Source: Syntrophaceae bacterium UBA2188
GTDB taxonomy: Bacteria; Desulfobacterota; BSN033; UBA1163
Assembly (NCBI GenBank): GCA_002327985.1
Contig: DCVM01000174.1
Location: 1 to 58,164, forward strand
Reading direction: 5' to 3'
Length of the DNA stretch: 58,164 nucleotides
Shown here in pieces: positions 17,265 to 26,321 of the stretch; the first letter of the stretch is position 1; the number at the start of each line of letters is the position of its first letter. Position numbers and translations under genes: made by a program. The notes beneath the pieces were generated by a model that searched no databases, was not told the DNA's origin, and saw only the letters and a program-made list of their open reading frames with translations.

Positions 17265-20200
17265 TCAATTCTTCTCAGGAAGAAGATGTGCCAGATTGGG
17301 AAATTTATCCTTCATATTGGGAATCCACATCGCCTGAACAAAAGTCTTCTCAAATTCTGGGACCAACGTCAGCTCAATGTAATCCACCCGCCTTGCATAG
17401 ATATCCGCCTCTTTTCTCTTATCCACATCGAGCAGTGCCATGCGAGCGCCATCTCCTGCAGCATTTCCAACCGAATATACTTTGTCCGGTGGAACATCAG
17501 GAAAAAGTCCTAACAAAGCTGCAGATTGTTTATCGATGTAACTACCGAAAGCACCCGCTAAAATCACCTTGTCCAGCTTTTCCACACCCAAGGTCTTCAT
17601 CAGAATTTTGGTCCCGGCATACATGGCCCCCTTTGCCAACTGGATCGCCCGGACATCATTCTGGCAAACCACGACATCCTGACCGATGGAGGTTTCTTTA
17701 GCCCAGGCAATGACGAACTCCATCTGGCCATCTGTCTCACGCAGGCGCGGGGTATTGACATCCTTCTTAAAGCGCCCTGTTTTATCGATGATCCCTGCCA
17801 GAAAAAGTTGCGGAACCACATCAATGATCCCTGAGCCACAAATCCCCTTGGCGCGCACCTCCTCAGGGGGAAGTTCCGTATTCCACTGTTCTCTATCAAT
17901 GACTTTGAAACGGACCTCCTTGGTCTCTTTATCGATCACAATCTTTTCAATCGCTCCTGGAGCCGCACGCATTCCGAATTTCATCTCGGCCCCCTCAAAA
18001 GCAGGCCCCGTCGCACAGGATGCGGAAATCATCCTCTTCCGATTGCCCAAGATGAGTTCGCCATTCGTCCCTATATCAATGACCAGCTCGATGCTATCCT
18101 GATTATAGGGTTCTTCTGCAATCAGAACACCTACATTATCGGCGCCGACAAACCCGGCCTCAATGGGAAGGACATGGACATAAGAACCAGGATTAATTCG
18201 GATACCCAAACTGCGGCATTCAGCACCTTCGATGACCTCTTTCTGTGCATAAATACTGCAGTTCAGACATCGCTTGGATTCCTGGGTCGCACTCTCCTGA
18301 GCAAAACCGATCTCAACTTCATCGAAATTCATCCTTTTCTCAAGAGGAATGACAGGGACTACTTTTCTTGGCTCTTTCTCCACCCCTTCCTTGGGTACTT
18401 CCTCAATTCGTTTTGGGGGAGCAGGTCTGGCCGTCTTTAAGTCCATTCCAGCAAGGTAAAATTCAATGGAGGTGGCTGCCTCTTTCCCAGCAGCAATCGC
18501 CTTAACGGCGTTCGCTGGACCCGAGACCACGTCCCCTCCGGCAAAGACGCCTTTGAGGTTTGTCTCGAAGGTCGTCTCATCTATTTTGATCGTTCGAGAG
18601 GGCATTCTTTCCATTTCAACAAAATCTTTATCATCCGGTCTCTGACCGATTGCGACGATAACCATATCGGCTGCAATCGTGGGGGTTTTTCCCTCTCCAA
18701 ACTCCGGAGCAAATCTTCCCTCTTCATTGATGACACTTGTGCATTGAACTGTTTCGAGGCCAACCACTTTTCCTTTCTCAGCCAAAATCTTTCTGATCCC
18801 CAAGCAAGGATGGACAATAACCCCTTCTTCCCTGGCCTGTTCGATCTCCAAGTCCTGGGCCGGCATCCTGTCTTTGCAGGTTAAGTCCGTCGATTCCAGA
18901 CAGATGAGATGAACTTCTTGTGCCCCAAGGCGTCGAGAAAGTCTTGCTGCATCGATGGCTACACTTCCCCCACCGATCACCGCTATTCTGTTTCCTAACT
19001 TCACCTTTTCCCCGGAATTAACTTTCTTCAGAAAATCGAGGGCATAGATAACTTCTTTAGATTCCTCACCGGGAACCCCAATCTTCTGACTTGTCCATGC
19101 ACCCGTAGCCATGAAAACAGCTTTGTATCCCTGTTTGAAGAGATCCTCTACGTTTCTCACAGGTGAATCGGTTTTTATCTCGACTCCTAATTCTTCAATG
19201 TAACGGATCTCATCATCCAGAACATCCTTCGGCAACCTGTATTCAGGGATGCCATAGCGCATCATACCCCCTGCTTTTGGAGCAGATTCAAAAACAGTCA
19301 CCGGATAGCCCCGTCTCACCAGTTCATAAGCACAGGCAAGCCCTGATGGCCCTGAGCCAATGATGGCTATTTTTTCTTCCCTTATCTTTTCAACCAGAGT
19401 TGCCTTTTGCCTTCCTGCCTTGCGTTCAACGTCGGCGACGAACCGATGAAGGGAGCGGATAGAAAGAGGTTCTTCTACCTTTCCCCTTTCGCATTCAGAT
19501 TCGCAAGGATGAGTACAGATACGGCCAAGAACTCCGGCAAAGGGGAAGGCAAGCCTGACCACTTCAAGCGCCTCATTAAACTTCCCCTGAGCAATGAGAT
19601 ACAAGAAGTCCTGGCCATTGATCCCAGCAGGACATGCCACCTGGCAGGGCGGATAAGTGCCTTTGTCGGTTGTCTCCACTTCCGGGGGCATCTTAAGTCC
19701 CCAGTCACGGGCCTTGATATCAAGGGAGTGATGCAGGGATGGTGGGAAGGGGGATAGGCCGATATACCTTGGATTGACGTTCAAAAAGATGTGGTGCATA
19801 CAGGTATTACCGACCAAGGTCATGTCGACGATATCAGTGCGTTTGATTTTTGCTGCACCAGCCACTTCTGCCACGATCCCGTTAAGACCATCGATAATGG
19901 CATTATTCAAGATCTCCAACCCATTTGGGTTGGTCATGGTGTAGCTGATGCGGGACATGACATCTTCACCATAAACCACCTGCGGATTCATCATTGAGGC
20001 CGTGGTGACGACCGAACCATCGGTGAGATCACAGAGATAGCCAGCCACCGTGGAAGTTCCCACATCCACTGCAAGACCATAGGCCCTCTCTACAAATCCG
20101 GGTTCGACTTTAATGACCTCTTTGCCATGCCAGACGGAAACAGTCACCTTCCAGTCCCCGTCGCGCACAATATTCTGTAAGTCCAAGAGCACCTCATAAT

Positions 20201-20723
20201 CGATGGTGAGATTGCTCAAGTTGAAATTCTTACTCAGTTCAGCCTGAAGACGTTCCCAGTCACCAACGTTATCATCTAAGGTAGCTCTTGGCAGCTCAAC
20301 ACAGTATTTCCTGACCGCTGGATTCACTTTCATGGGACGGTTCGTCGCTGCTTTTCGGACGACCTGTTTTCCCATTCGACTCTCTTCAGGGACAAAGATG
20401 ACAACGTTACCCAGGATATGTGTCTGACAAGCGAGCCGGTAACCCTCCTGCTGCTGCCTGAGATTGAAAAATTTCTTCTCTGTCATTCCCATCGGGGACA
20501 GACTTTCTCTCTCAGATTTAATGCCATATTTTTCAAAGTTCCCTTCCTCGATCCTCACTTTACAGGTACCGCAGATGGCCTTTTCTCCGCAGACCCCTTC
20601 GAGGTCCACACCCAACGCAACCGACGCTTCCTTCAGGGTCTTCCCTTTTGGGATATACCCTCTACACCCTGATGGTTGAAAGATAACCAAATATTTTTCG
20701 TCTCCGTCTTTACCTCCGGCCAT
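17265..20723 (-). CDS. Corrinoid-activating enzyme: ferredoxin + ASKHA (RACo-like) with an inserted GltD-like module
   Basis: A 1152-residue fusion. Residues 10-110 are a plant-type [2Fe-2S] domain (C45, C51, C54, C99). Residues about 215-343 are the first half of a RACo/RamA-type ASKHA domain (GLAVDVGTSTVAGYL). Residues about 345-833 are a complete GltD-like unit: 4Fe-4S cysteines C360, C364, C403, C407, C411, FAD site AIIGSGPSGLACAYE, NADPH site AVIGGGSVAIDAARL and the GVFAGGDVVSGPANAVKA strand. Residues from about 835 resume the ASKHA fold (GIRINPGSYVHVLPIEAGFV, VIDIGTNGELILG). Known activators reduce Co(II) corrinoid to Co(I) using ATP and an external reductant; here the reductase seems built in. 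The corrinoid protein gene is the next gene upstream. Confidence 0.9.
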   Translation of the reverse strand: MAGGKDGDEKYLVIFQPSGCRGYIPKGKTLKEASVALGVDLEGVCGEKAICGTCKVRIEEGNFEKYGIKSERESLSPMGMTEKKFFNLRQQQEGYRLACQTHILGNVVIFVPEESRMGKQVVRKAATNRPMKVNPAVRKYCVELPRATLDDNVGDWERLQAELSKNFNLSNLTIDYEVLLDLQNIVRDGDWKVTVSVWHGKEVIKVEPGFVERAYGLAVDVGTSTVAGYLCDLTDGSVVTTASMMNPQVVYGEDVMSRISYTMTNPNGLEILNNAIIDGLNGIVAEVAGAAKIKRTDIVDMTLVGNTCMHHIFLNVNPRYIGLSPFPPSLHHSLDIKARDWGLKMPPEVETTDKGTYPPCQVACPAGINGQDFLYLIAQGKFNEALEVVRLAFPFAGVLGRICTHPCESECERGKVEEPLSIRSLHRFVADVERKAGRQKATLVEKIREEKIAIIGSGPSGLACAYELVRRGYPVTVFESAPKAGGMMRYGIPEYRLPKDVLDDEIRYIEELGVEIKTDSPVRNVEDLFKQGYKAVFMATGAWTSQKIGVPGEESKEVIYALDFLKKVNSGEKVKLGNRIAVIGGGSVAIDAARLSRRLGAQEVHLICLESTDLTCKDRMPAQDLEIEQAREEGVIVHPCLGIRKILAEKGKVVGLETVQCTSVINEEGRFAPEFGEGKTPTIAADMVIVAIGQRPDDKDFVEMERMPSRTIKIDETTFETNLKGVFAGGDVVSGPANAVKAIAAGKEAATSIEFYLAGMDLKTARPAPPKRIEEVPKEGVEKEPRKVVPVIPLEKRMNFDEVEIGFAQESATQESKRCLNCSIYAQKEVIEGAECRSLGIRINPGSYVHVLPIEAGFVGADNVGVLIAEEPYNQDSIELVIDIGTNGELILGNRKRMISASCATGPAFEGAEMKFGMRAAPGAIEKIVIDKETKEVRFKVIDREQWNTELPPEEVRAKGICGSGIIDVVPQLFLAGIIDKTGRFKKDVNTPRLRETDGQMEFVIAWAKETSIGQDVVVCQNDVRAIQLAKGAMYAGTKILMKTLGVEKLDKVILAGAFGSYIDKQSAALLGLFPDVPPDKVYSVGNAAGDGARMALLDVDKRKEADIYARRVDYIELTLVPEFEKTFVQAMWIPNMKDKFPNLAHLLPEKN

Positions 20724-20779
20724 ATCTCCTTTTCCTCTCTATCGTATTTTCAATTCAGACATATCTTGTCCTGAAACCT

Positions 20780-21015
20780 GAGGTCTTAGGTAAAGGTTAT
20801 GGTGACGAGGCCCGTTTCGTTAGAGGAGAATATCGTTTAACGGTGACGACGCTGGTATCGAAGCAAGAAGATCGATGCTCGAATTTCGACAAGAATAAAA
20901 TCGAACCTCCAGTTTCGCCAATCGAGCATCGATACGAGCTTCGCCAACGACAAACGCTGGTTCCCTCAAGATCTTTTGGAAAAACGGGCATCGTTGCCCT
21001 TACCGTTACCGAAAA
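20780..21015. repeat. Long imperfect palindrome, copy 3 of the family
   Basis: This fills most of the 311-bp gap between the corrinoid protein and the activating enzyme, in which no gene is seen. Inner arms are 20834-20864 and 20926-20956. Outer arms carry GACGAGGCCCGTTTCG on the left and GGGCATCGTTGCCCTTACC on the right. The same inner motif (GAAGCTCGTATCGA) is present at 17.08 kb and 39.34 kb. Confidence 0.6.
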
Positions 21016-21034
21016 ACTCTATTTTCTGATTCAT

Positions 21035-21715
21035 TTACTTCTTCGCCTCTTCCTCCTTTAACATCTTCAAGAGATGGATGGCCTCATCCACGGCTGTGCC
21101 GGCAGTCCTGGCATAGCCATCCGCACCATATTTTTCCGCCACCTCCGGGGTCAACGGTGCTCCTCCCAACATAATTCGAACCTTGGGATTCTTGGCCCTC
21201 AACTTCTTAATGACCTCTGGCATAGAGAGCATGCTCGTCGTCATCAGAGCCGAGATCCCAACCACCTGAGAGTCGGTCTTGATCATCTCTTCAACAAACT
21301 TATCAAGGGGGACATCTTTTCCCAGGTCATAAACTGTCCAGCCCGCCACTTCAAACATCAGCTTGACGAGATTCTTTCCAATATCGTGGACGTCCCCTTC
21401 CACAACTCCCAGGACGATCGAACCCTTGACTTCCGATTTTCTTCCTGAGGCCTCAATTGTAGGCTTTAAGAGGTTAAGGCCAGCATAAAGGGCATCCGCA
21501 CACATTAACAGTTCGGGGACAAAGTATTCTTTACGATTATACTTTTCTCCAGCCTCAATCATGCCGTCAGCCAATCCATTCATGGTCGCAATGAACGGAT
21601 CCACCCCCTCTTCTAAAGCAATCTTGGCCCACTTCACCGCATCATCCTCTTCAAAATTAGTCACGGCATTGTGAAGCTCCTTCAAAATTTCTTTCGTCCT
21701 CTCTTCTGTTGCCAT
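21035..21715 (-). CDS. Corrinoid (B12-binding) methyltransfer protein
   Basis: A 226-residue two-domain corrinoid protein of the MtaC/MtvC/OdmA type. Residues 1-90 are the helical cap domain. Residues 95-215 are the Rossmann B12 domain with the lower-ligand motif D108-x-H110-x-x-G113 (EGDVHDIGKNL), then the ISALMTTSMLSMPEVI and GGAPLTPEVAEKYGADGYA segments. It shuttles the methyl group between the two methyltransferases of the operon. A clear AGGAGG-type site precedes the ATG. The regulator gene is 27 bp upstream. Confidence 0.93.
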   Translation of the reverse strand: MATEERTKEILKELHNAVTNFEEDDAVKWAKIALEEGVDPFIATMNGLADGMIEAGEKYNRKEYFVPELLMCADALYAGLNLLKPTIEASGRKSEVKGSIVLGVVEGDVHDIGKNLVKLMFEVAGWTVYDLGKDVPLDKFVEEMIKTDSQVVGISALMTTSMLSMPEVIKKLRAKNPKVRIMLGGAPLTPEVAEKYGADGYARTAGTAVDEAIHLLKMLKEEEAKK

Positions 21716-21742
21716 AGGCGATACCTCCTTGTCTTAAAAAAA

Positions 21743-22672
21743 TCATTTGTATGAGGAATGGGATAGGTCTTGCAGGGCAATGAAATATAGCTCTCCGGTT
21801 CCAATTTTTCGAAAGACCACACCCTGATTTTGAAGTCTCTCTCCTGCTTCCCCACCGAAGATTTTTTGTAAATCTTTCGGCAAAAGAACTTCATTGATTG
21901 ATCGATCAAGAGAAAGAGAAGTTTGCTGAGGTTGAAGAAAAAAGGGTTCACCGAGAAGCATAGTTGGATCAAAAGGTTGAGTTCCACTCACCCTTGCTAA
22001 ATGATTTCCCACTTCCAAGAGATCATTCTCCATCTCTCTTCTCGCCCCGACGCCATCTTTCTGTTTCAAACATTCCAAGATGGCTCGATGGGACTTTGCC
22101 ACTTTATGATAAAATTCAGTGCCGAGGTCTAACTGAAACTTGATATCGTTCAAAATATTATCAATAAAATCCATCACCAGGATGAGGATGGGATTTTCGG
22201 TCATCCTCGCTAAGTAACGATGAAATCCTATTTCCTTGGAAACAATGGCGGGGGAGGTAGAAGGAGTCTCCGTGATAATATGCTCCAATTTAACAATGTC
22301 TTCAGGTTGAATGCGCGAAGCGGCGATCTGTGCGACAGGTGGCTCAAGCAAATAGCGAATCATGGTAATGTCCTTCACGGAAACTGTCTTGAAGTGGAGA
22401 AAGTTGATGATACCGTGAATCGTCGTCCTCATATCCACTTCCGCAATAAAAACACCCCCTGATATTCCCTTTTTGATCTCCACCAGTCCCATACCTTCGA
22501 GCACTCTCAATGCCTCTCTTAAGGTCGCTTTACTGACGCCAAATTCAGACATGAGCTCTTTTTCAGAGGCGACTTTATCCCCTGGCTTGAAGTGGCCTGA
22601 GAGAATAGCATTTCGTATTTGCTCGATGATCTGATCGGATATTTTGTGAGTTCTGTTGGCAATTTGAAACAA
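21743..22672 (-). CDS. GntR-family (FadR/FCD-type) transcriptional regulator
   Basis: A 309-residue regulator. Residues 5-75 form the GntR winged helix (DQIIEQIRNAILSGHFKPGD, SEKELMSEFGVSKATLREALRVLEGMG). Residues about 95-235 are the helical FCD ligand domain. A C-terminal extension of about 70 residues (after VSGTQPFDP) is unusual for FadR types. The only start I can find is TTG at 22672. It is the first gene of the demethylation block and probably regulates its own promoter at 22722-22751 and the matching promoter at 37397-37426; the ligand may be the imported substrate or its CoA ester. Confidence 0.88.
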   Translation of the reverse strand: MFQIANRTHKISDQIIEQIRNAILSGHFKPGDKVASEKELMSEFGVSKATLREALRVLEGMGLVEIKKGISGGVFIAEVDMRTTIHGIINFLHFKTVSVKDITMIRYLLEPPVAQIAASRIQPEDIVKLEHIITETPSTSPAIVSKEIGFHRYLARMTENPILILVMDFIDNILNDIKFQLDLGTEFYHKVAKSHRAILECLKQKDGVGARREMENDLLEVGNHLARVSGTQPFDPTMLLGEPFFLQPQQTSLSLDRSINEVLLPKDLQKIFGGEAGERLQNQGVVFRKIGTGELYFIALQDLSHSSYK

Positions 22673-22721
22673 AGATGTCTCTCGCTTGTTCTCGTGATTA
22701 AGAATTTGGGGAAGCGGGATT

Positions 22722-22785
22722 ATCTTATCGAAAACCGGTTGTGGATGTCAAGAAAAATATCATAAATATTATAATAATTATCATT
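22722..22785 (-). promoter_or_regulatory. Promoter A of the demethylation block (twin of promoter B at 37.4 kb)
   Basis: On the minus strand TTGACA (22751-22746), an 18-bp spacer and TAAGAT (22727-22722). The spacer carries the 8-bp palindrome AACCGGTT, a candidate GntR operator. Immediately upstream, 22754-22775 is an AT-rich 22-bp block identical to 37429-37450. The predicted start lies about 40 bases before the regulator's TTG codon. Confidence 0.75.
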
Positions 22786-22894
22786 GAATTAGTTTATTTT
22801 ATAAATCAACGGGTTATCAACACTTTATTTTTGTTTTTAAACCACTTTGGGGGAAACAATTGCAATGGCTTGGGTTGAATTTACACACTATAAA

Positions 22895-23887
22895 TCAATG
22901 CCTGTTCTGTGGGAAGACGATGCCTGTTATCTTATCTTTTGTGAAATCAAATAGGCCTTTGGATTCAGGTCCATTCCTTAATGTAATAGTGGGTTCATCA
23001 ATAACCTTACCAATGACAACCGCGGTAATCTCTCTCTCCTTAAAGAGGGAAATAACCCTGTTAGATCTTTCCGGTTGAACGGAGAGGACAAATCCAAAAC
23101 TCTGAAAACAGACCAACCAATCGGACCATTCAATCTCAGTGGGCCTGGGGATGGATGGTACCTCAATGATTGCACCTTTGCCGGAGTTTTCCAGCATAAT
23201 GGAAACCGTTCCTAATATCCCTGCATTGCTTACATCCTTACATGTCTGAGCCAACTCCTTTTCTGCAATAATAGGTAAAGCCTCCAGACGATAAATCAAC
23301 TCTTCCTGGGTCTTTCCAGAATTGGCATCCCAGCTCACCACAGATTGACAGCCCTTATCGCCTTTGAGGTCCATAGCAAGAATGATTTCATCTCCTGCCT
23401 TGGCCAAATGGCTCCTGAGTAATTTGTTGGCATAACCCAAAATAGCAACAGCAAGAGAAGGAGAATTCACAGGAGTATCAGGATGAAGGTGGCCACCTAC
23501 CATAGGGACTTTCAGTTTTTCACAACCCTTCTTAATTCCCTCCACAACTTTAGCGCGGTGGTCTTCATCGCCACTTGCCAAAACATTGACCATAGCCAGA
23601 GGTCTTCCCCCCATGGAATAAATATCATTGACTGTTACCATTACCGATGCTTTTCCCGCCGCATAGGGTTCATTGATCAATAATCGGGTCATGATGCCGT
23701 CTGCAGCAAGAAGGAGAAAACCATCTCTCCAGGGGATAATGGCTGCATCATCACCGAAATTAGGTAATTGTGGGCCCGGTTGACCATGCAAAACTAATTT
23801 ATCGAAAACCTCCTCGATGGGCTGTTTACGCAAAAGCCCCTCGTAGTTACGAATCCTTTCAATGATTTGATCTAAGTTAATATCCAC
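22895..23887 (-). CDS. AIR synthase-related protein (sll0787/NitF-like)
   Basis: A 330-residue PurM/ThiL-fold protein: NFGDDAAIIPWRDGFLLLAADG (ATP/Mg site), VTVNDIYSMGGRPLAMVNVL, and GGHLHPDTPVNSPSLAVAILGY. It fits the AIR synthase-related member of the Nit1C gene set, which accompanies a radical SAM enzyme and a GNAT protein; the neighbour at 23988-25499 supplies both. The chemistry is unknown; PurM-fold enzymes use ATP to activate an amide or carboxyl oxygen. No nitrilase gene is present in the window. Confidence 0.75.
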   Translation of the reverse strand: MDINLDQIIERIRNYEGLLRKQPIEEVFDKLVLHGQPGPQLPNFGDDAAIIPWRDGFLLLAADGIMTRLLINEPYAAGKASVMVTVNDIYSMGGRPLAMVNVLASGDEDHRAKVVEGIKKGCEKLKVPMVGGHLHPDTPVNSPSLAVAILGYANKLLRSHLAKAGDEIILAMDLKGDKGCQSVVSWDANSGKTQEELIYRLEALPIIAEKELAQTCKDVSNAGILGTVSIMLENSGKGAIIEVPSIPRPTEIEWSDWLVCFQSFGFVLSVQPERSNRVISLFKEREITAVVIGKVIDEPTITLRNGPESKGLFDFTKDKITGIVFPQNRH

Positions 23888-23920
23888 AAAGGCCTCTTCG
23901 ATTTAATGTATACTTCCGAA

Positions 23921-23987
23921 TAGCATAGAGCATGGAGCATAGCGTCAAATCCTTTACGACTAACGCTTTGCGCTATGCGCTTTGCCG
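23921..23987. repeat. Small imperfect palindrome (GCATAG/CTATGC-type)
   Basis: Units such as GCATAGAGCATGGAGCATAGCG on the left (23922-23943) face AACGCTTTGCGCTATGCGC on the right. It occupies the 100-bp gap between the radical SAM-GNAT gene and the AIR synthase-like gene. Confidence 0.45.
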
Positions 23988-25499
23988 TTAGTCTTCGAGG
24001 TTGGCTTCCATCAGTTGATGGGGTTTACCAAAATATTCTTTCACAGGCTCAATGGTTTTCCAACCCAATCGTGAAAAAAAGGAAACGTTTTCCACCTGGA
24101 TGTGGGCTGTAAATTTAGTGCAGCCCCGGCTCTTAACATAGATCATAGCCTCCCGAACCAGGAGTTCACCCGCCCCTGTATTTCTGAACCCATTTTTCAC
24201 TGCCAGTCTGCCTCCAACCCAGTGTCCATTATTATCCACTGGAAAAACCCGTACCGTTCCGACAATCTCATGATTCCACTCTGCCAATAGGTGGATGCTT
24301 CTCGTATCATTCTCATCGACATCAGAATCTGAAAAAATTTTCTGCTCCAGAACAAAAACCTCTTTCCGAATCTCGAAGGCTCTCTCTCTGTCAGCCTTGG
24401 TCCTAACAGGATGACAGTTCAGAGTATCCGTTGCCTCTTCAAAGAGAGACAAGGCCGAGCAGGCCCCGCAACGGACACAGCCAGCCAGGGAGCGGGAAGA
24501 AGAAAGTCCCTTCTCTCTCAAAATACAAGCGACCGCTTCATAAATACGTTTCATCTCTTCCGGGCCGGGTGGCAGAACATTTTCCATGAGCGATCCAGGA
24601 ATGGGTCTCAGGGGGATCACAAAAGGATAAACGCCCAGATCGGCTAAAAATTTGCTTCCCCAAATGATTGAATCCTCCTTTTCTCCAAGACCAACAATCA
24701 AAAAACTACTGACTTGATTGGGACCAAAGATGTCTACAGCCATCTTCCAGGCCTTCTCGAACCTTCCAAGACCCATGGCTGACTTAGCCGGAGCAACCTG
24801 AGACAATGTTTCAAAATCAAAACTTTCGATGTGGATTCCTACGGTGTCGACCCCTGCCTCTTTCAGTTCATAAAGCCCTTCCATATTGGATGGGGGGCAG
24901 AACTGCGCATGGATGGGTAGATCGGTTGCCTCCTTAATGGCCACAGCGCAAGGGACCAGGGATGAAATCTCTTTTCCAGGAGGTTCAACGGTTCCCGTGG
25001 TCAAAACGACGTGTTGGATGGAGTCCATTTCTTTGGCTTTACGAGCCACTTCAGAAAGTTGATCGGGAGTCTTCTTTTTAATGGTTTGGCCGTTTCTGTA
25101 AGATAGCTCAATTCCACAAAACCGACACCTTTCCTTTGAATGCCAATAGGCACAGGACTGTATCACAGAGGTGGCAAGGCAATCCTTTCCATGGAGCAAG
25201 GCAATTTTGTGATAAGGTATTCTTCCCTTGGTTGTATAGTCATAAAACTTTGGCCGGTCTATGAAATGGACTGGACAGACTACCCTTTCTTCCTTGAATA
25301 TCAGGAATTGACCTCCTTCTTCCCTTAAGAAATAGGGAGATCTGGCAACGTATTCACTGCCAATGGGAAGGTTGACCGGCATTCCCTCAATTAAAAAAGT
25401 CCCACCTTCAGCCGGGCCAGCCCCTCCTCTTCGTTGTAAGAGTTTGCCCTCAAAACGTAAACCAAAACTCTGGAGTTCAGTAACAACTTGGCGCATCAT
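23988..25499 (-). CDS. Radical SAM enzyme fused to a GNAT acetyltransferase (Nit1C-type NitD-NitE fusion)
   Basis: A 503-residue fusion. Residues 100-350 are a radical SAM domain in which the cluster ligands appear as C116-x8-C125-x2-C128 (CAYWHSKERCRFCG), the spacing I associate with the MSMEG_0568 family rather than the usual C-x3-C-x2-C. Residues about 362-500 are a GNAT domain (IRKEVFVLEQ, then GRLAVKNGFRNTGAGELLV), like the MSMEG_0567 GNAT. A Cys-rich linker (CVRCGACSALS) joins them. In Nit1C clusters, linked to growth on cyanide or nitriles, these are usually separate genes. Function not established. Confidence 0.8.
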   Translation of the reverse strand: MMRQVVTELQSFGLRFEGKLLQRRGGAGPAEGGTFLIEGMPVNLPIGSEYVARSPYFLREEGGQFLIFKEERVVCPVHFIDRPKFYDYTTKGRIPYHKIALLHGKDCLATSVIQSCAYWHSKERCRFCGIELSYRNGQTIKKKTPDQLSEVARKAKEMDSIQHVVLTTGTVEPPGKEISSLVPCAVAIKEATDLPIHAQFCPPSNMEGLYELKEAGVDTVGIHIESFDFETLSQVAPAKSAMGLGRFEKAWKMAVDIFGPNQVSSFLIVGLGEKEDSIIWGSKFLADLGVYPFVIPLRPIPGSLMENVLPPGPEEMKRIYEAVACILREKGLSSSRSLAGCVRCGACSALSLFEEATDTLNCHPVRTKADRERAFEIRKEVFVLEQKIFSDSDVDENDTRSIHLLAEWNHEIVGTVRVFPVDNNGHWVGGRLAVKNGFRNTGAGELLVREAMIYVKSRGCTKFTAHIQVENVSFFSRLGWKTIEPVKEYFGKPHQLMEANLED

Positions 25500-25536
25500 C
25501 TATTACCTTTATTACCTTTAAGGTTACATACCGTCA

Positions 25537-25692
25537 CTGGGCAGGGATACTTTCAAAGCCTTACAATGCCGTTATTTAGGAATCTATTGGTCATAAACGA
25601 TTTCAACATCAATTTTTCACTTATACCTGGAACCTTTTGCAGGTTTACCTTAAAAGGTGCCGCTGTAAGGCTTTTTTAGCACCCCTGCCCGG
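25537..25692. mobile_element. MITE-like element with 37-bp imperfect terminal inverted repeats
   Basis: The left end (25537-25573, starting CTGGGCAGGG) and the right end (25656-25692, complement starting CCGGGCAGGG) pair over about 37 bp, sharing AAAGCCTTACA internally. The 156-bp element encodes no protein. It fills the 225-bp gap between the flavoprotein gene and the radical SAM gene. No convincing target duplication is visible. Confidence 0.55.
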
Positions 25693-25724
25693 TTCCTTGA
25701 GCTATATTTTTATAATGGATGGGG

Positions 25725-26321
25725 TCATCCATGTATCTTGGCAGTTACTTCTGCCACACGCCTGCCAAGGCTTCGGGCGGTTTCCAAACCAAACGTATCC
25801 TTCTCAATTCCATCAGGATGGCCGCTCCATAGGGTGGCTCCATAGTGTGAGGTGGGCTGACCCTCACTGACCACCACCATATCTTGAACCAGCATGGCGG
25901 CTTGGACTGCCTGAATCGCCAGCTCTTGCCCACCATTTCGTGCCCCTCCAACGGCAATGACACCACCCACCTTATTTCTCAACAGGAATCCATTTCTTCG
26001 AAACATCACACACCGGTCCAGCAACGCTTTGCACTGTGACGTCATGGACCCAAAATAGACAGGTGTGGCCACCACCAAGCCTGCCAATTCTGGATCAGAA
26101 AGGATGGGGATCATCTTTGGGAAATCATCTTCCTGACTGCACTCCAAAACCTTCGTGCATTTCCCACAAGCAATGCAACCACTGATCTTCATCCCTGAAA
26201 GTTCGATCAGGGTTGTTTCAATCTTAGGATCAGCCTCTTTAGTCGCCTGAAGACAAGTCTCTAATGCATAAAAAGTGGATTTCCCTTTGCGGGGGCTACA
26301 GGATATCCCGACGATTTTCAT
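25725..26321 (-). CDS. Iron-sulfur flavoprotein / NAD(P)H-dependent FMN reductase family
   Basis: A 198-residue flavodoxin-fold protein: KIVGISCSPRKGKS at the FMN phosphate site, the cysteine motif CIACGKCTKVLEC (C-x2-C-x2-C-x5-C) typical of archaeal and anaerobe iron-sulfur flavoproteins, and VVATPVYFGSMTSQ. It would transfer electrons between a ferredoxin and an acceptor. The start overlaps the end of the ABC ATPase gene by 26 bp, so it is co-transcribed with the importer and probably acts on the imported compound or supplies electrons to the radical SAM enzyme downstream. Confidence 0.85.
   Translation of the reverse strand: MKIVGISCSPRKGKSTFYALETCLQATKEADPKIETTLIELSGMKISGCIACGKCTKVLECSQEDDFPKMIPILSDPELAGLVVATPVYFGSMTSQCKALLDRCVMFRRNGFLLRNKVGGVIAVGGARNGGQELAIQAVQAAMLVQDMVVVSEGQPTSHYGATLWSGHPDGIEKDTFGLETARSLGRRVAEVTAKIHG

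Noticed and set aside
20724..21034. Cobalamin riboswitch before the activating enzyme
   Set aside because: The B12-box is absent and the sequence is a copy of the dispersed palindrome family.
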